Part shown: piece after piece, positions 15,018 to 23,129 of the stretch | Numbering within the stretch: position 1 is the first letter of the stretch | Layout of the letters: the number at the start of each line of letters is the position of its first letter | Origin: JAUVXY01 sp964392345 | GTDB taxonomy: Bacteria > Actinomycetota > Humimicrobiia > Humimicrobiales > Humimicrobiaceae | Length of the DNA stretch: 28,031 nt | Assembly: GCA_964392345.1 (NCBI GenBank) | Contig: CAYMPQ010000015.1 | Coordinates: forward strand, 1-28,031 | Direction of reading: 5' to 3' | Made by a program: the position numbers and the translations under genes | The notes under the pieces: model-generated | Seen by the model: the letters and a program-made list of their open reading frames with translations, nothing else | What the model was told of the DNA's origin: nothing | Database searches by the model: none

Positions 15018-15938
15018 ATGAGTGTTGAAGAATTAATTAAAGCTGCAAATATTTATTCTGAGCTGCATGATAAAAATACGGCAAGACTTGTAATTAATAA
15101 AGATAAAATTATTGACACGAATGTTGTCCCCGGGCTTGCGGTTGATGCTATGGAGATAAAAGATGGGGTAGATATAAATATAGTATTAAAGGAAAATATA
15201 ACAATTGAAAAACCAGTGCATCTTTGTTTTGGAGTTACGCACAAGGAAGCTATACAAAAAATAATAATGAATATAAATATTGGCCAGAATTCTGTTGTAT
15301 CTATTTTTGCCCATTGTATTTTTCCTAATGCTGTTGATGTAAAACATGTGATGGATGGGAAAATAAAGGTGGGCAGGGGAGCAAAATATTCTTATTTTGA
15401 AAGGCATATACACAGTGAAGAAGGCGGGATAACGGTAATACCGAAAGCACGCATTATTTTAGAGGAGGATGCAAGGTTTAAAACAGAGTTTGAGCTAATA
15501 AGAGGAAGAGTTGGAAGCATTGATATTGATTATGAAACCACATGCGGCAGCCACAGTGTTATGGAAATGATTACGAGAATAAGCGGCAGAGGCGATGATA
15601 TTGTAAATGTTAAAGAAACAGGTCTTCTTGTTGGTGAGAGAGCAAAAGGAGTTTTAACTTCAAGAATAGCACTAAGGCAAAATGCAAAGGCGCAAGTTTA
15701 TAATAAGCTTGTAGCTATGGGAGATTATGCAAGGGGGCACGTTGATTGCCAGGAAATAATACAGGACAATGCTGTTGCAAGCGCAATACCAATTGTTGAA
15801 GTTGGAAATCCAAAAGCTCATATTACACACGAGGCTTCTATAGGGAGCGTTGATTCAAAACAACTTCAAACTTTAATGGCAAGAGGATTAAGTGAGACCG
15901 AAGCAGTAGAGTTAATAATTGCAGGCCTTTTAAAGTAG
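15018..15938 (+). CDS. sufB: Short SufB/SufD-type scaffold protein
   Basis: At 306 residues this is much shorter than classical SufB (about 470) and corresponds to the beta-helix core plus C-terminal domain. Recognisable family stretches are YSYFERHIHS, the beta-helix repeats (RARIILEEDARF-like), GLLVGERAKGVLTSRIALRQ, HVDCQEIIQDNA and HITHEASIGSVDSKQLQTLM, ending in the RGLSETEAVELIIAG motif common to SufB and SufD. With SufC it would make a minimal SUF-like (SMS-type) machine, probably with a SufB homodimer in place of SufBD. The stop is 2 bases from the opposite-strand methyltransferase stop, leaving no room for a separate terminator. Confidence 0.9.
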   Translation: MSVEELIKAANIYSELHDKNTARLVINKDKIIDTNVVPGLAVDAMEIKDGVDINIVLKENITIEKPVHLCFGVTHKEAIQKIIMNINIGQNSVVSIFAHCIFPNAVDVKHVMDGKIKVGRGAKYSYFERHIHSEEGGITVIPKARIILEEDARFKTEFELIRGRVGSIDIDYETTCGSHSVMEMITRISGRGDDIVNVKETGLLVGERAKGVLTSRIALRQNAKAQVYNKLVAMGDYARGHVDCQEIIQDNAVASAIPIVEVGNPKAHITHEASIGSVDSKQLQTLMARGLSETEAVELIIAGLLK

Positions 15939-15940
15939 GC

Positions 15941-16861
15941 TTATCTGACTAACTGTGCTATTTTTTTAATGTGGGCAGGCGTACTGCCGCAGCATGCTCC
16001 AAGTATTGATGGTTTGTAAGGGAGAAATTTTTTGATGCTAGAAGCCATAGACTCAGGGGTTTCATTATAGATTGTTTTTCCATTCTTAAGAACAGGGAGG
16101 CCGGCATTAGGTTGAAAGATAAGCTTAGCGTCTGGAGCAGCTTTCCTCATTTTTTTTACTATATCAAGCATTGAGTCAGAGCCCATACCGCAATTTGCTC
16201 CCACAATGTCACACCCTGAATTTAATAATATTACAATTGAATCTTCGGCTTTATTTCCCATCATGGAAACACCGTTTTCTCCAAAAGTCATTGTGCATGC
16301 CACTGGCATGGAGTCTGTTACTTTTTTTACCGCCTCAACTGCTGCAATCGCCTCATTTAAATCCATAATTGTTTCAATTAGTATCAGGTCCACAGAATTT
16401 TTTACTAAAATATCAATTTGTCTTGAATACAAATCTACAACTTCACTGTATTTTGTATCACCAGCGGGCTCTATCAGTTTCCCTGTAGGGCCGATATCGC
16501 CAGCTATAAATATGTGCCTGCTGCTGCCAGTTTTTCCCTTGTAGATTTTAATGGCTTCATTTGCTATGGATACAGCATTTTTGTTTATTTTTTCCATATC
16601 TGGAAGAAGTCCGCAGGATTTAAGTTTGTATGGGTTGGAGCCGAATGTATTAGTCTGGATTATGTCTGATCCTGCCTTAATGTAATCAAGGTGCACATCC
16701 AGTACTTTTTTTTTGCCATCTTTTTCTATATTTAAGTAATCAGGGCAAGCGGAATAACCAATCCTTTGCAGCATAGTTCCCATGGCCCCGTCACAGATTA
16801 GAATTTTTTCATCAAGAATGTTTAAAAAATTATGTTTTTCTGTAGAACTATGGCTGTCCAT
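15941..16861 (-). CDS. Homocysteine S-methyltransferase family protein (MetH N-terminal type)
   Basis: A 306-residue single-domain enzyme with the fold of the homocysteine-binding module of MetH and BHMT. It begins with ILICDGAMGTMLQR and has the zinc ligands C224 (GANCGMG), C290 and C291 (GACCGS). Other matches are IIQTNTFGSN, AGDIGPTG and VDLILIETIMDLNEA. It should transfer a methyl group to homocysteine to make methionine. The cobalamin, folate and reactivation domains of full MetH are missing, so it needs partners elsewhere or uses another methyl donor. Its ATG overlaps the stop of the bS22-like gene (TAATG), implying translational coupling. Confidence 0.9.
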   Translation of the reverse strand: MDSHSSTEKHNFLNILDEKILICDGAMGTMLQRIGYSACPDYLNIEKDGKKKVLDVHLDYIKAGSDIIQTNTFGSNPYKLKSCGLLPDMEKINKNAVSIANEAIKIYKGKTGSSRHIFIAGDIGPTGKLIEPAGDTKYSEVVDLYSRQIDILVKNSVDLILIETIMDLNEAIAAVEAVKKVTDSMPVACTMTFGENGVSMMGNKAEDSIVILLNSGCDIVGANCGMGSDSMLDIVKKMRKAAPDAKLIFQPNAGLPVLKNGKTIYNETPESMASSIKKFLPYKPSILGACCGSTPAHIKKIAQLVR

Positions 16862-16956
16862 TATTTATTTCTTCTCTGCCATCTTGTTTTCTTAAGCATC
16901 TTTTTATGCTTTTTTTTCCTCATTTTTTTTCTTCTCTTTTTGATTATCGAGGACAT
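16861..16956 (-). CDS. bS22/COX24-type (AURKAIP1 domain) small basic ribosomal protein
   Basis: A 31-residue, very basic protein. It starts MSSIIKKRRKKMRKKKHKKM and ends in LKKTRWQRRNK. This matches the pattern of the AURKAIP1/COX24-domain mini-proteins of Actinomycetota (xSVIKKRRKRMxKKKHRKxL-x-TRxQRR), which are bound to the small ribosomal subunit in mycobacteria as bS22. AGGAG stands 4 bases before the ATG. The stop and the methyltransferase start share one base (TAATG). It is too short for routine gene finders. The family assignment is from memory of the motif, but the agreement runs over the whole length and a chance match is unlikely. Confidence 0.85.
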   Translation of the reverse strand: MSSIIKKRRKKMRKKKHKKMLKKTRWQRRNK

Positions 16957-17028
16957 AGGACTCCTGTCTGGTTTACATATTTTGTTAAGTATACATATAT
17001 TTTTTATATTTGTGCAATTAAAACCTAA

Positions 17029-17037
17029 ATTATAGCA
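17029..17037 (-). promoter_or_regulatory. Extended -10 promoter for the bS22-like/methyltransferase pair
   Basis: On the minus strand the bases read TG-C-TATAAT, a perfect extended -10 element about 70 bases before the bS22-like start codon. Confidence 0.55.
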
Positions 17038-17105
17038 GAATTATAATAAGATAACACCATTAAATTTTTAGGTCAAAAATTATTTATAAAAAATAGAAAA
17101 TTTGT

Positions 17106-17135
17106 TTGACAATACTATATATAGTATTGTAATAT
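17106..17135 (+). promoter_or_regulatory. nrdJ promoter
   Basis: A perfect -35 TTGACA (17106-17111) is followed after 18 bases by TAATAT (17130-17135). Almost the whole spacer is occupied by a palindrome, so a bound repressor would block polymerase. Transcription would begin near 17142, leaving a leader of about 147 bases. Confidence 0.65.
17109..17130. promoter_or_regulatory. NrdR-box-like palindrome in the nrdJ promoter
   Basis: A perfect 22-bp palindrome whose half is ACAATACTATA. Its centre, ACTATATATAGT, matches the core of the NrdR box (acaCwAtATaTwGtgt). nrdR is encoded at 25332-25787. A lone half-site, ACAATACTA, recurs at 17174-17182. NrdR boxes usually occur in pairs, so this may be a degenerate second site. 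Confidence 0.75.
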
Positions 17136-17185
17136 TAAAGTACATACAACATAATGGGTGTTAATCAAAAGTTACAATACTACGA

Positions 17186-17233
17186 TTTTTAATTAAAGAA
17201 AGAAGGAAGTTGTCCGGAGCCTTTAATTAAAGA
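17186..17233 (+). promoter_or_regulatory. 13-bp AT-rich hairpin in the nrdJ leader
   Basis: TTTTTAATTAAAG (17186-17198) pairs with CTTTAATTAAAGA (17221-17233), with one G-U pair and a 22-base loop. The arms also form a direct repeat of TTTAATTAAAGA, because TTTAATTAAA is itself a palindrome. It could be an RNA hairpin or a pair of DNA sites. It does not match a riboswitch I know. Confidence 0.4.
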
Positions 17234-17288
17234 GTGGTTTTTTCGCAATAGATTCAAAATGTTATTAAGATTTTTAGGGGTGTTAATT

Positions 17289-19661
17289 ATGAAGGAAGCA
17301 GAAAAGCTTAAAAAAGAAAAGAATCAGGATAACTGTTATTATAATAAAAAAATAAAATTAACAGAAAATGCAATAAAGGTTTTAAAGAAAAGATACCTTA
17401 AAAAAGATGAAAAGGGCACTCTACTGGAGGAACCAGTTGGTATGTTTGTAAGGGTTGCTAAAAATATTGCATCTGCTGAGAAAAAATATGGCAAGACAAA
17501 GGAAGAAGTTAGGAAAGTAGAAAAACAGTTTTTTGATATCATGGGAGAGCTTGATTTTTTACCAAACTCGCCGACACTTATGAATGCCGGAAGAGAGCTC
17601 CAGCAGCTGGCTGCCTGTTTCGTACTTCCTGTAGGAGATTCCATGGAAAGTATTTTTGAAGCTATAAAGGAAACTGCCCTCATACAAAAGTCGGGTGGAG
17701 GAGTTGGCTATTCATTTTCTAATATAAGGCCTAAAAATGATGTGGTTCTTACTACCAAAGGAGTATCAAGCGGCCCTATTTCCTTTATGACTGTTTTTAA
17801 TGCTGCTACCGATACCATAAAGCAGGGCGGTACAAGAAGGGGTGCAAATATGGGAATACTGCGGGTGGACCATCCTGATATTTTGGATTTTATAGTATCC
17901 AAAGAAGATGGCGATAAATTGAATAATTTTAATATTTCAGTTGGAATCACAGAAACATTCATGAAGGCAGTTGAAAATAATGATGAGTATGATGTTGTCA
18001 ACCCAAGGACCAAAGAGGTTGTAGGCAGATATAATGCAAGGGATGTCTTTAAAAAGATAGTTGAACATGCATGGAAGAATGGGGATCCCGGCATTGTATT
18101 TTTGGACAGATTAAACAAAGATAATCCAACACCAAATATTGGTATAATTGAAAGCACCAATCCCTGCGGCGAACAGCCTCTTCTCCCATACGAAGCATGT
18201 AATTTAGGGTCTATAAATTTATCTCATATGATAAAGGAAGAAGATGGAGAAAGAAAAGTTGATTACGATAAGTTAAAGAAAGTCGTTCACATCGCAGTCA
18301 GGTTTTTAGATGATGTAATTGATATGAGCAAATACCCTTTAGAGAAAATAAAGAAGATGGTTGACGGGAATAGGAAAATAGGTCTTGGAGTTATGGGGTT
18401 TGCAGATATGCTAATACTTCTGGGGATACCATATAATGGTGAAGAAGCTTTGGAACTTGCCCGGGATATTATGAGTTTCATCCAAAATGAATCAAAAGAA
18501 GCATCTAAAAATTTAGCAGAAGAAAGAGGGGCTTTCCCAAACTTCAAAGGAAGCATATACGATACTCAAGATGGCTACAGGATTAGAAATGCTACCACTA
18601 CCACCATTGCGCCTACTGGGACTCTAAGCATTATTGCAGGATGCTCCAGCGGCGTAGAGCCTCTTTTTGCAATATCATTTGTTAAAAATGTAATGGACAA
18701 TGATAGGCTTGTGGAGGTAAACCCTTATTTTGAGGAAACAGCTAAAAAGGGAAATTTTTATAGTAAAGAGCTTATGGAAAAGGTGGCAAGAAAAGGCAAT
18801 CTAGAAGATATTGATGAAGTGCCTTCTTCCTGCAAGAGGATATTTGTAACAGCTCATGAAGTAACACCGGTTTGGCATGTCAGAATACAGGCAGCTTTTC
18901 AGGAATTTGTGGACAATGCAGTTTCTAAAACTGTTAACTTTCCAAACAGCGCAACTGAAAAAGATGTAGAAGATGTATATATGCTGGCTTACAGGCTGGG
19001 ATGCAAGGGCATTACCATATATAGAGATAGAAGCAGGGAAGTTCAGGTATTGGAAGTAGAAAGAGAGAAAGAAAAAGAGGAAGAAATAATAGCCGGAACA
19101 TCCCCGGAGGGAATTGAAGAAAAGAAAAAAGTTTTAGAGGAGGCAGAAGAACCTGGCGGGGAGGGCAAAGAAGAAGAGGTTGATAAAAAAATAACAAAGA
19201 AAATAAAACCAAGACCACGACCTGAAGTAACAAGCGGAATGACGAAAAAATACTTAATTGGAGACTGTGGCAAACTTTATGTTACTGTAAATTCAGATGA
19301 TAATGGAATATGTGAAGTATTCATAAACACAGGTGAAGAAGGCTGCGCAGCTTTGTCCGAAGCTGTAGGGAGGCTTGTCAGCATTGCCATAAGGTCAGGT
19401 ATAGATATAGAATCAATACAAAAGCAAATTACTGGAATAAGATGCATAACCTGTATTGCTGATAAAAGCACGCATGTGTTGTCTTGCCCCGATGCTATTG
19501 GAAAAGCCCTTGAATTTTATATGAAAGGGTCCAATAAATTTGATCTGGATGTAACAGGCGGCCCAAGATCTGTAATGATATGCCCCGAGTGTAATATCAT
19601 AATGGAACCTGAGGGTGGATGTTATGTCTGCAGAAACTGCGGATTTTCCAAGTGCTCCTAA
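17289..19661 (+). CDS. nrdJ: Class II (adenosylcobalamin-dependent) ribonucleotide reductase
   Basis: A 790-residue cytoplasmic enzyme that reduces ribonucleotides to deoxyribonucleotides, using a B12-derived radical and needing no oxygen. Key residues are visible: redox pair C110 (LAACFVLPV) and C304 (YEACNLGS), and radical C293 in NPCGE; ATTTIAPTGTLSIIAG marks the phosphate-binding region. A charged linker (about 605-645) leads to a TSCPD-like domain and a C-terminal cysteine cluster (C765, C768, C778, C781, C784, C789) that probably binds zinc and passes reducing equivalents. ATG 17289 is preferred over ATG 17259 because AGGGG at 17276-17280 is correctly spaced to it. Regulation by NrdR is predicted from the promoter palindrome. 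Confidence 0.96.
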   Translation: MKEAEKLKKEKNQDNCYYNKKIKLTENAIKVLKKRYLKKDEKGTLLEEPVGMFVRVAKNIASAEKKYGKTKEEVRKVEKQFFDIMGELDFLPNSPTLMNAGRELQQLAACFVLPVGDSMESIFEAIKETALIQKSGGGVGYSFSNIRPKNDVVLTTKGVSSGPISFMTVFNAATDTIKQGGTRRGANMGILRVDHPDILDFIVSKEDGDKLNNFNISVGITETFMKAVENNDEYDVVNPRTKEVVGRYNARDVFKKIVEHAWKNGDPGIVFLDRLNKDNPTPNIGIIESTNPCGEQPLLPYEACNLGSINLSHMIKEEDGERKVDYDKLKKVVHIAVRFLDDVIDMSKYPLEKIKKMVDGNRKIGLGVMGFADMLILLGIPYNGEEALELARDIMSFIQNESKEASKNLAEERGAFPNFKGSIYDTQDGYRIRNATTTTIAPTGTLSIIAGCSSGVEPLFAISFVKNVMDNDRLVEVNPYFEETAKKGNFYSKELMEKVARKGNLEDIDEVPSSCKRIFVTAHEVTPVWHVRIQAAFQEFVDNAVSKTVNFPNSATEKDVEDVYMLAYRLGCKGITIYRDRSREVQVLEVEREKEKEEEIIAGTSPEGIEEKKKVLEEAEEPGGEGKEEEVDKKITKKIKPRPRPEVTSGMTKKYLIGDCGKLYVTVNSDDNGICEVFINTGEEGCAALSEAVGRLVSIAIRSGIDIESIQKQITGIRCITCIADKSTHVLSCPDAIGKALEFYMKGSNKFDLDVTGGPRSVMICPECNIIMEPEGGCYVCRNCGFSKCS

Positions 19662-19680
19662 TTTTTATAGTACACAAAAA

Positions 19681-20235
19681 TTACTGCTGCTCCAGAGAGT
19701 TTAAAATTTTTTCTAATGTTGATTTGTAAATCTGCAAGTCTTCATTAGAGTGCAAGACCATTCTAGCAAGTTTAATTTCCGGATGTTTTCTAAGATAATT
19801 AATTATTGTATTAAGCGCAACTTCAGAAGCTTCTTTTACCGGATATCCAAAGATGCCTGTGCTTATTGATGGAAATGATATGCTTTTAATATTATTTTTA
19901 GATGCTTTGCAAAGACTGTTTTTATAACTGTTGCTTAGATATAATTTATCGTCAGGGCTCTCACCATAAACAGGGCCGACGGTGTGAATTACATATTTTG
20001 CCGGAAGCCGGTAGCCTTTTGAAATTTTTGCTTCACCTGTTTTGCATGCTCCAAGAGTTCTGCATTCTTCCCACAGATTGGGTCCTGCTGCTCTATGAAT
20101 AGCGCCTGACACTCCACCGCCGGGAGACAGTGCCCTGTTTGCTGCATTTACAATAGCATCAGTTTTCTGGGTTGTAATATCGCCCTTGACTAACTCAAGG
20201 CAAGAATCTTCTATTTTATATCTTATGCTTGACAT
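19681..20235 (-). CDS. Macro-domain protein (MacroD/YmdB-type ADP-ribose hydrolase)
   Basis: A 184-residue single macro domain. ADP-ribose-binding signatures are clear: LVKGDITTQKTDAIVNAANR, then SPGGGVSGAIHRAAGP and SISTGIFGYPVKEAS. This is the MacroD type, which removes ADP-ribose from acidic residues and hydrolyses O-acetyl-ADP-ribose. AGGAG lies 6 bases before the ATG. It follows the Ca2+-ATPase gene by 47 bases on the same strand and is probably the last gene of that operon. It ends 19 bases from the convergent nrdJ stop. No ADP-ribosyltransferase is seen nearby, so it probably has a general role. Confidence 0.93.
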   Translation of the reverse strand: MSSIRYKIEDSCLELVKGDITTQKTDAIVNAANRALSPGGGVSGAIHRAAGPNLWEECRTLGACKTGEAKISKGYRLPAKYVIHTVGPVYGESPDDKLYLSNSYKNSLCKASKNNIKSISFPSISTGIFGYPVKEASEVALNTIINYLRKHPEIKLARMVLHSNEDLQIYKSTLEKILNSLEQQ

Positions 20236-20282
20236 TTTTAACTCCTAATAAGTTTTTTAAAGAGCAATTATTTTTAAAATTG

Positions 20283-23129
20283 TTAATTTTTACTTTTTCT
20301 ATACGTAATTTCATTTATGAAGTTAATTATAACAACTGGAAATACAGAACTAATTATTACAAGTGTCCAGTGGTATAGGCTTAAACTGGCTGTACTAAAA
20401 ATTCTTTGGAGCAAAGGAACATAAATTATAGATACCTGCAGGGAAATAGAAGTTACTATTGCAAGATTTAAATATTTGTTGCCAAAGATGTCTTTGTTAA
20501 AAATACCTCTTTTTTCAAACCTGTAATTAAACGTATGAAATAGCTGTGTCAAAACCAAAGTTGTAAAAACAGAAGTTTGAAAAATCTTTATGTCGGAAAT
20601 GGAGGTATGTGCATTAAAAAGAATGGGGCCGGTAAAGTATATAAAAAGTGAACCCAAAGTTAAAATGAAGCCCTGCCATATGGTCAGAAGCAGCCTCCTT
20701 TTGCTGAGGATTTGCTCTCTTTTTTTGGTAGCCCTTCTGTCCATAATATTTTTTTCAGGAGGGTCTATACCAAGGGCCATTGCAGGTAAACCATCGGTAA
20801 TCAGGTTCATCCATAAGATTTGAACAGGCAGCAGCGGTATGTATAGAAATCCCTTTTGGCCAGTAAAGAGATAGAAAACATAATCCCCAATTACTATTGA
20901 TATAAACATAAGGAGTACTTCTGAAATATTACAAGAGAGCAAAAACAATATAAATTTTTTAAGGTTGGCGTATATTACTCTTCCTTCCCTTACTGCTTTC
21001 ACTATTGTTGCAAAGTTATCATCTGTAAGAATCATATCGCTTGATTCTTTGCTTACATCTGTACCTGTTATACCCATGGCAACCCCAATGTCTGCTTTTT
21101 TGAGCGAAGGAGCGTCATTTATCCCGTCTCCGGTCATTGCCACTATGTGGTTATTTTTTTTGAGGGCGTCTATGATGTCCACCTTATTTGAAGGTGAGAC
21201 TCTTGCAAATATTTTTATATCACCTATTTGCTTTTCAAGCTGTTCTTTAGTTAGCGCATCAAATTGCTCTCCATCTATTGTTCTACCATTTTCGCCAAGT
21301 ATGCCAAGCTCTTTTCCGATAGCTTCAGCAGTAAGTTTGTGATCACCTGTAACCATTATTACTTCTATGTTTGCCTTTCTGCATTTCTCTATGGCATCAT
21401 ATACTTCTGGCCTTGGAGGATCTATCATTCCAACAATTCCGCAGTATGTAAGATTGGTTTCTTCGTCTTTTATGCTTTTGCTGTCTGGAAGGCGGTCTAA
21501 ATATTTAAAAGCAAAAGCTAAATTTCTCATTGCGCTGCTGGCAAGAGTCGAGTTGATATTTTTTAATTTTTCTTTGTCCTCTGCAGATATTTCAGCAACA
21601 GTATCGTTTTTTATTATCTTTGAGCATCTTTGGAGGATAATCTCAGGAGCTCCTTTGGAGAATAATATGTATGGCAAGGGAGGATTTTTATCCGGGCAAG
21701 TTTTATGAACTGTGGTCATCATTTTACGTGTAGAGTCAAAGGGTTCCTCCAGTATCCTTGGTTTTTTGGATTCCAGATTGCTTTTATCCAGCGAAAAAAA
21801 ACTCCCCATCTCTATGAGAGCGGCTTCGGTGGGGTCTCCTGAAATTTTCCTGCCTTCTTTATCTGTATAGTAGGCATCATTACAAAGTACAGAATTTTCA
21901 ACTAAGTATTTCAAGGCAGAGTTTTTGTTTAAAACCTTTGTGATTAAAATATTTTTTTTATTTGTGCTTAAGGCACTATTATATTTTTTTAAAAATTTTT
22001 CATATTCACTTACTTCTTCAACACCTGAGTATATTTTTCTTACCCTCATCCTGTTTTCAGTTAGCGTCCCTGTCTTATCGGTACATATTACCGTTACCCC
22101 TCCCAAAGTTTCAACGGAGCTTAACTTTCTAACCAGAGCGTTATTTTTTGCCATTTTTTGAACACCGAGAGCAAGCGAAACAGTGACAACAGCTGGAAGT
22201 CCTTCAGGTATGGCAGCAACAGCAAGGGCAACTGCTACCAGAAACATTTCAGCAAGCTCATTTCCCTTAATTACTCCAGATAAAAATACTATACCGCTTA
22301 CTGCAAGACAAATAATACCTATTTTTTTGCCAATAGTTTTTAATTCTATTTGCAGCGGGGTAGGCTCTTCAACTTCTTGTATCATGCCTGCAATTTTACC
22401 AATTTCGGTATTCTTTCCAGTTTCCACTACTACAGCCATGCATCTTCCCTTGACTATAGTGGTGCTGCTGAATAGCATGTTTTCCCTATCACCAAGAGGG
22501 ACATGAATTTTTTTTAAGGTATCCGTGGTCTTACCTACTGGCAGCGACTCGCCGGTGAGAATAGATTCATCTGTCTGAAGATTAGTTTCTCTTATAATTC
22601 TGCAATCAGCAGGAACTAAATCTCCGGGAAATAGTTTTATCAAGTCGCCCGGGACAAGGCTTTTTGAGCTGATGTTTTTTTCTTTGCTGTCCCTTATAAC
22701 GATGGCTGTAGGAGATGCCAGTTCTTTTAACGCCTGAAGGGCTTTTTCTGCCCTGTACTCCTGGGTAAAGCCAAGTGCTGAATTAATTATTAGTATTATT
22801 AATATAACAATAGCATCGGTTGTCTCTCTTATAATAACTCCGGAAACAAATGCTGCTGCAATCAGGATCCAGATCATGAAATCATTGAACTGAGAGATAA
22901 ATATTTTAAGAGGAGAGCAGCCCTTTTTTTCTTCTAACTCATTAAAACCTACTTTTTTGATTCTTTCTTCAGCTTCTTTTTCGCTTAAACCAGAAGGGAT
23001 ATTTGTTTCCAGTATACGCTCTACATTTTTTATAGCTTCAGCGTGCCAGACTGTGTTACTATAAGAATTAATGTTGTTTTTACTTATGGTTTTCATGTTG
23101 AAATGTTTTTTAGTTACTCTTCTGCCCAT
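20283..23129 (-). CDS. P-type Ca2+-transporting ATPase (type IIA, SERCA-like)
   Basis: A cation pump of about 948 residues. It has the TGES actuator motif (LTGESLPV), phosphorylation site DKTGTLT (D near residue 351), hinge MTGDGINDAPSLKKADIG, and ten predicted membrane segments. Calcium-site residues of the SERCA type are kept: PEGLP in M4, N and E in M5 (CNISEVLLMF), and N, T, D in M6 (WMNLITDGLPAMALG). It should export Ca2+ at the cost of ATP. Two starts are possible: 23129, which overlaps the acyltransferase gene by 16 bases, and 23096 (MKTISKNN) just after it. Neither has a clear ribosome binding site. It is coupled to the upstream acyltransferase gene. Confidence 0.94.
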   Translation of the reverse strand: MGRRVTKKHFNMKTISKNNINSYSNTVWHAEAIKNVERILETNIPSGLSEKEAEERIKKVGFNELEEKKGCSPLKIFISQFNDFMIWILIAAAFVSGVIIRETTDAIVILIILIINSALGFTQEYRAEKALQALKELASPTAIVIRDSKEKNISSKSLVPGDLIKLFPGDLVPADCRIIRETNLQTDESILTGESLPVGKTTDTLKKIHVPLGDRENMLFSSTTIVKGRCMAVVVETGKNTEIGKIAGMIQEVEEPTPLQIELKTIGKKIGIICLAVSGIVFLSGVIKGNELAEMFLVAVALAVAAIPEGLPAVVTVSLALGVQKMAKNNALVRKLSSVETLGGVTVICTDKTGTLTENRMRVRKIYSGVEEVSEYEKFLKKYNSALSTNKKNILITKVLNKNSALKYLVENSVLCNDAYYTDKEGRKISGDPTEAALIEMGSFFSLDKSNLESKKPRILEEPFDSTRKMMTTVHKTCPDKNPPLPYILFSKGAPEIILQRCSKIIKNDTVAEISAEDKEKLKNINSTLASSAMRNLAFAFKYLDRLPDSKSIKDEETNLTYCGIVGMIDPPRPEVYDAIEKCRKANIEVIMVTGDHKLTAEAIGKELGILGENGRTIDGEQFDALTKEQLEKQIGDIKIFARVSPSNKVDIIDALKKNNHIVAMTGDGINDAPSLKKADIGVAMGITGTDVSKESSDMILTDDNFATIVKAVREGRVIYANLKKFILFLLSCNISEVLLMFISIVIGDYVFYLFTGQKGFLYIPLLPVQILWMNLITDGLPAMALGIDPPEKNIMDRRATKKREQILSKRRLLLTIWQGFILTLGSLFIYFTGPILFNAHTSISDIKIFQTSVFTTLVLTQLFHTFNYRFEKRGIFNKDIFGNKYLNLAIVTSISLQVSIIYVPLLQRIFSTASLSLYHWTLVIISSVFPVVIINFINEITYRKSKN

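Larger units (their letters stand above)
16957..17288. other. Divergent intergenic region between the bS22-like gene and nrdJ
   Basis: This 332-base AT-rich stretch holds the minus-strand extended -10 for the bS22-methyltransferase pair, the nrdJ promoter with its palindromic operator, and a 13-bp leader hairpin. No cobalamin riboswitch or S-box conserved element is visible. An ATG-opened plus-strand frame at 16832-17035 is low-complexity antisense and not coding. Confidence 0.7.

Noticed and set aside
16832..17035. 67-residue plus-strand frame rich in F and L
   Set aside because: It is the antisense of the lysine-rich bS22-like gene and leader; composition follows from the poly-purine opposite strand.
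16957..17288. Cobalamin riboswitch before nrdJ or S-box before the methyltransferase
   Set aside because: No B12-box-like or S-box conserved segments are present on either strand.
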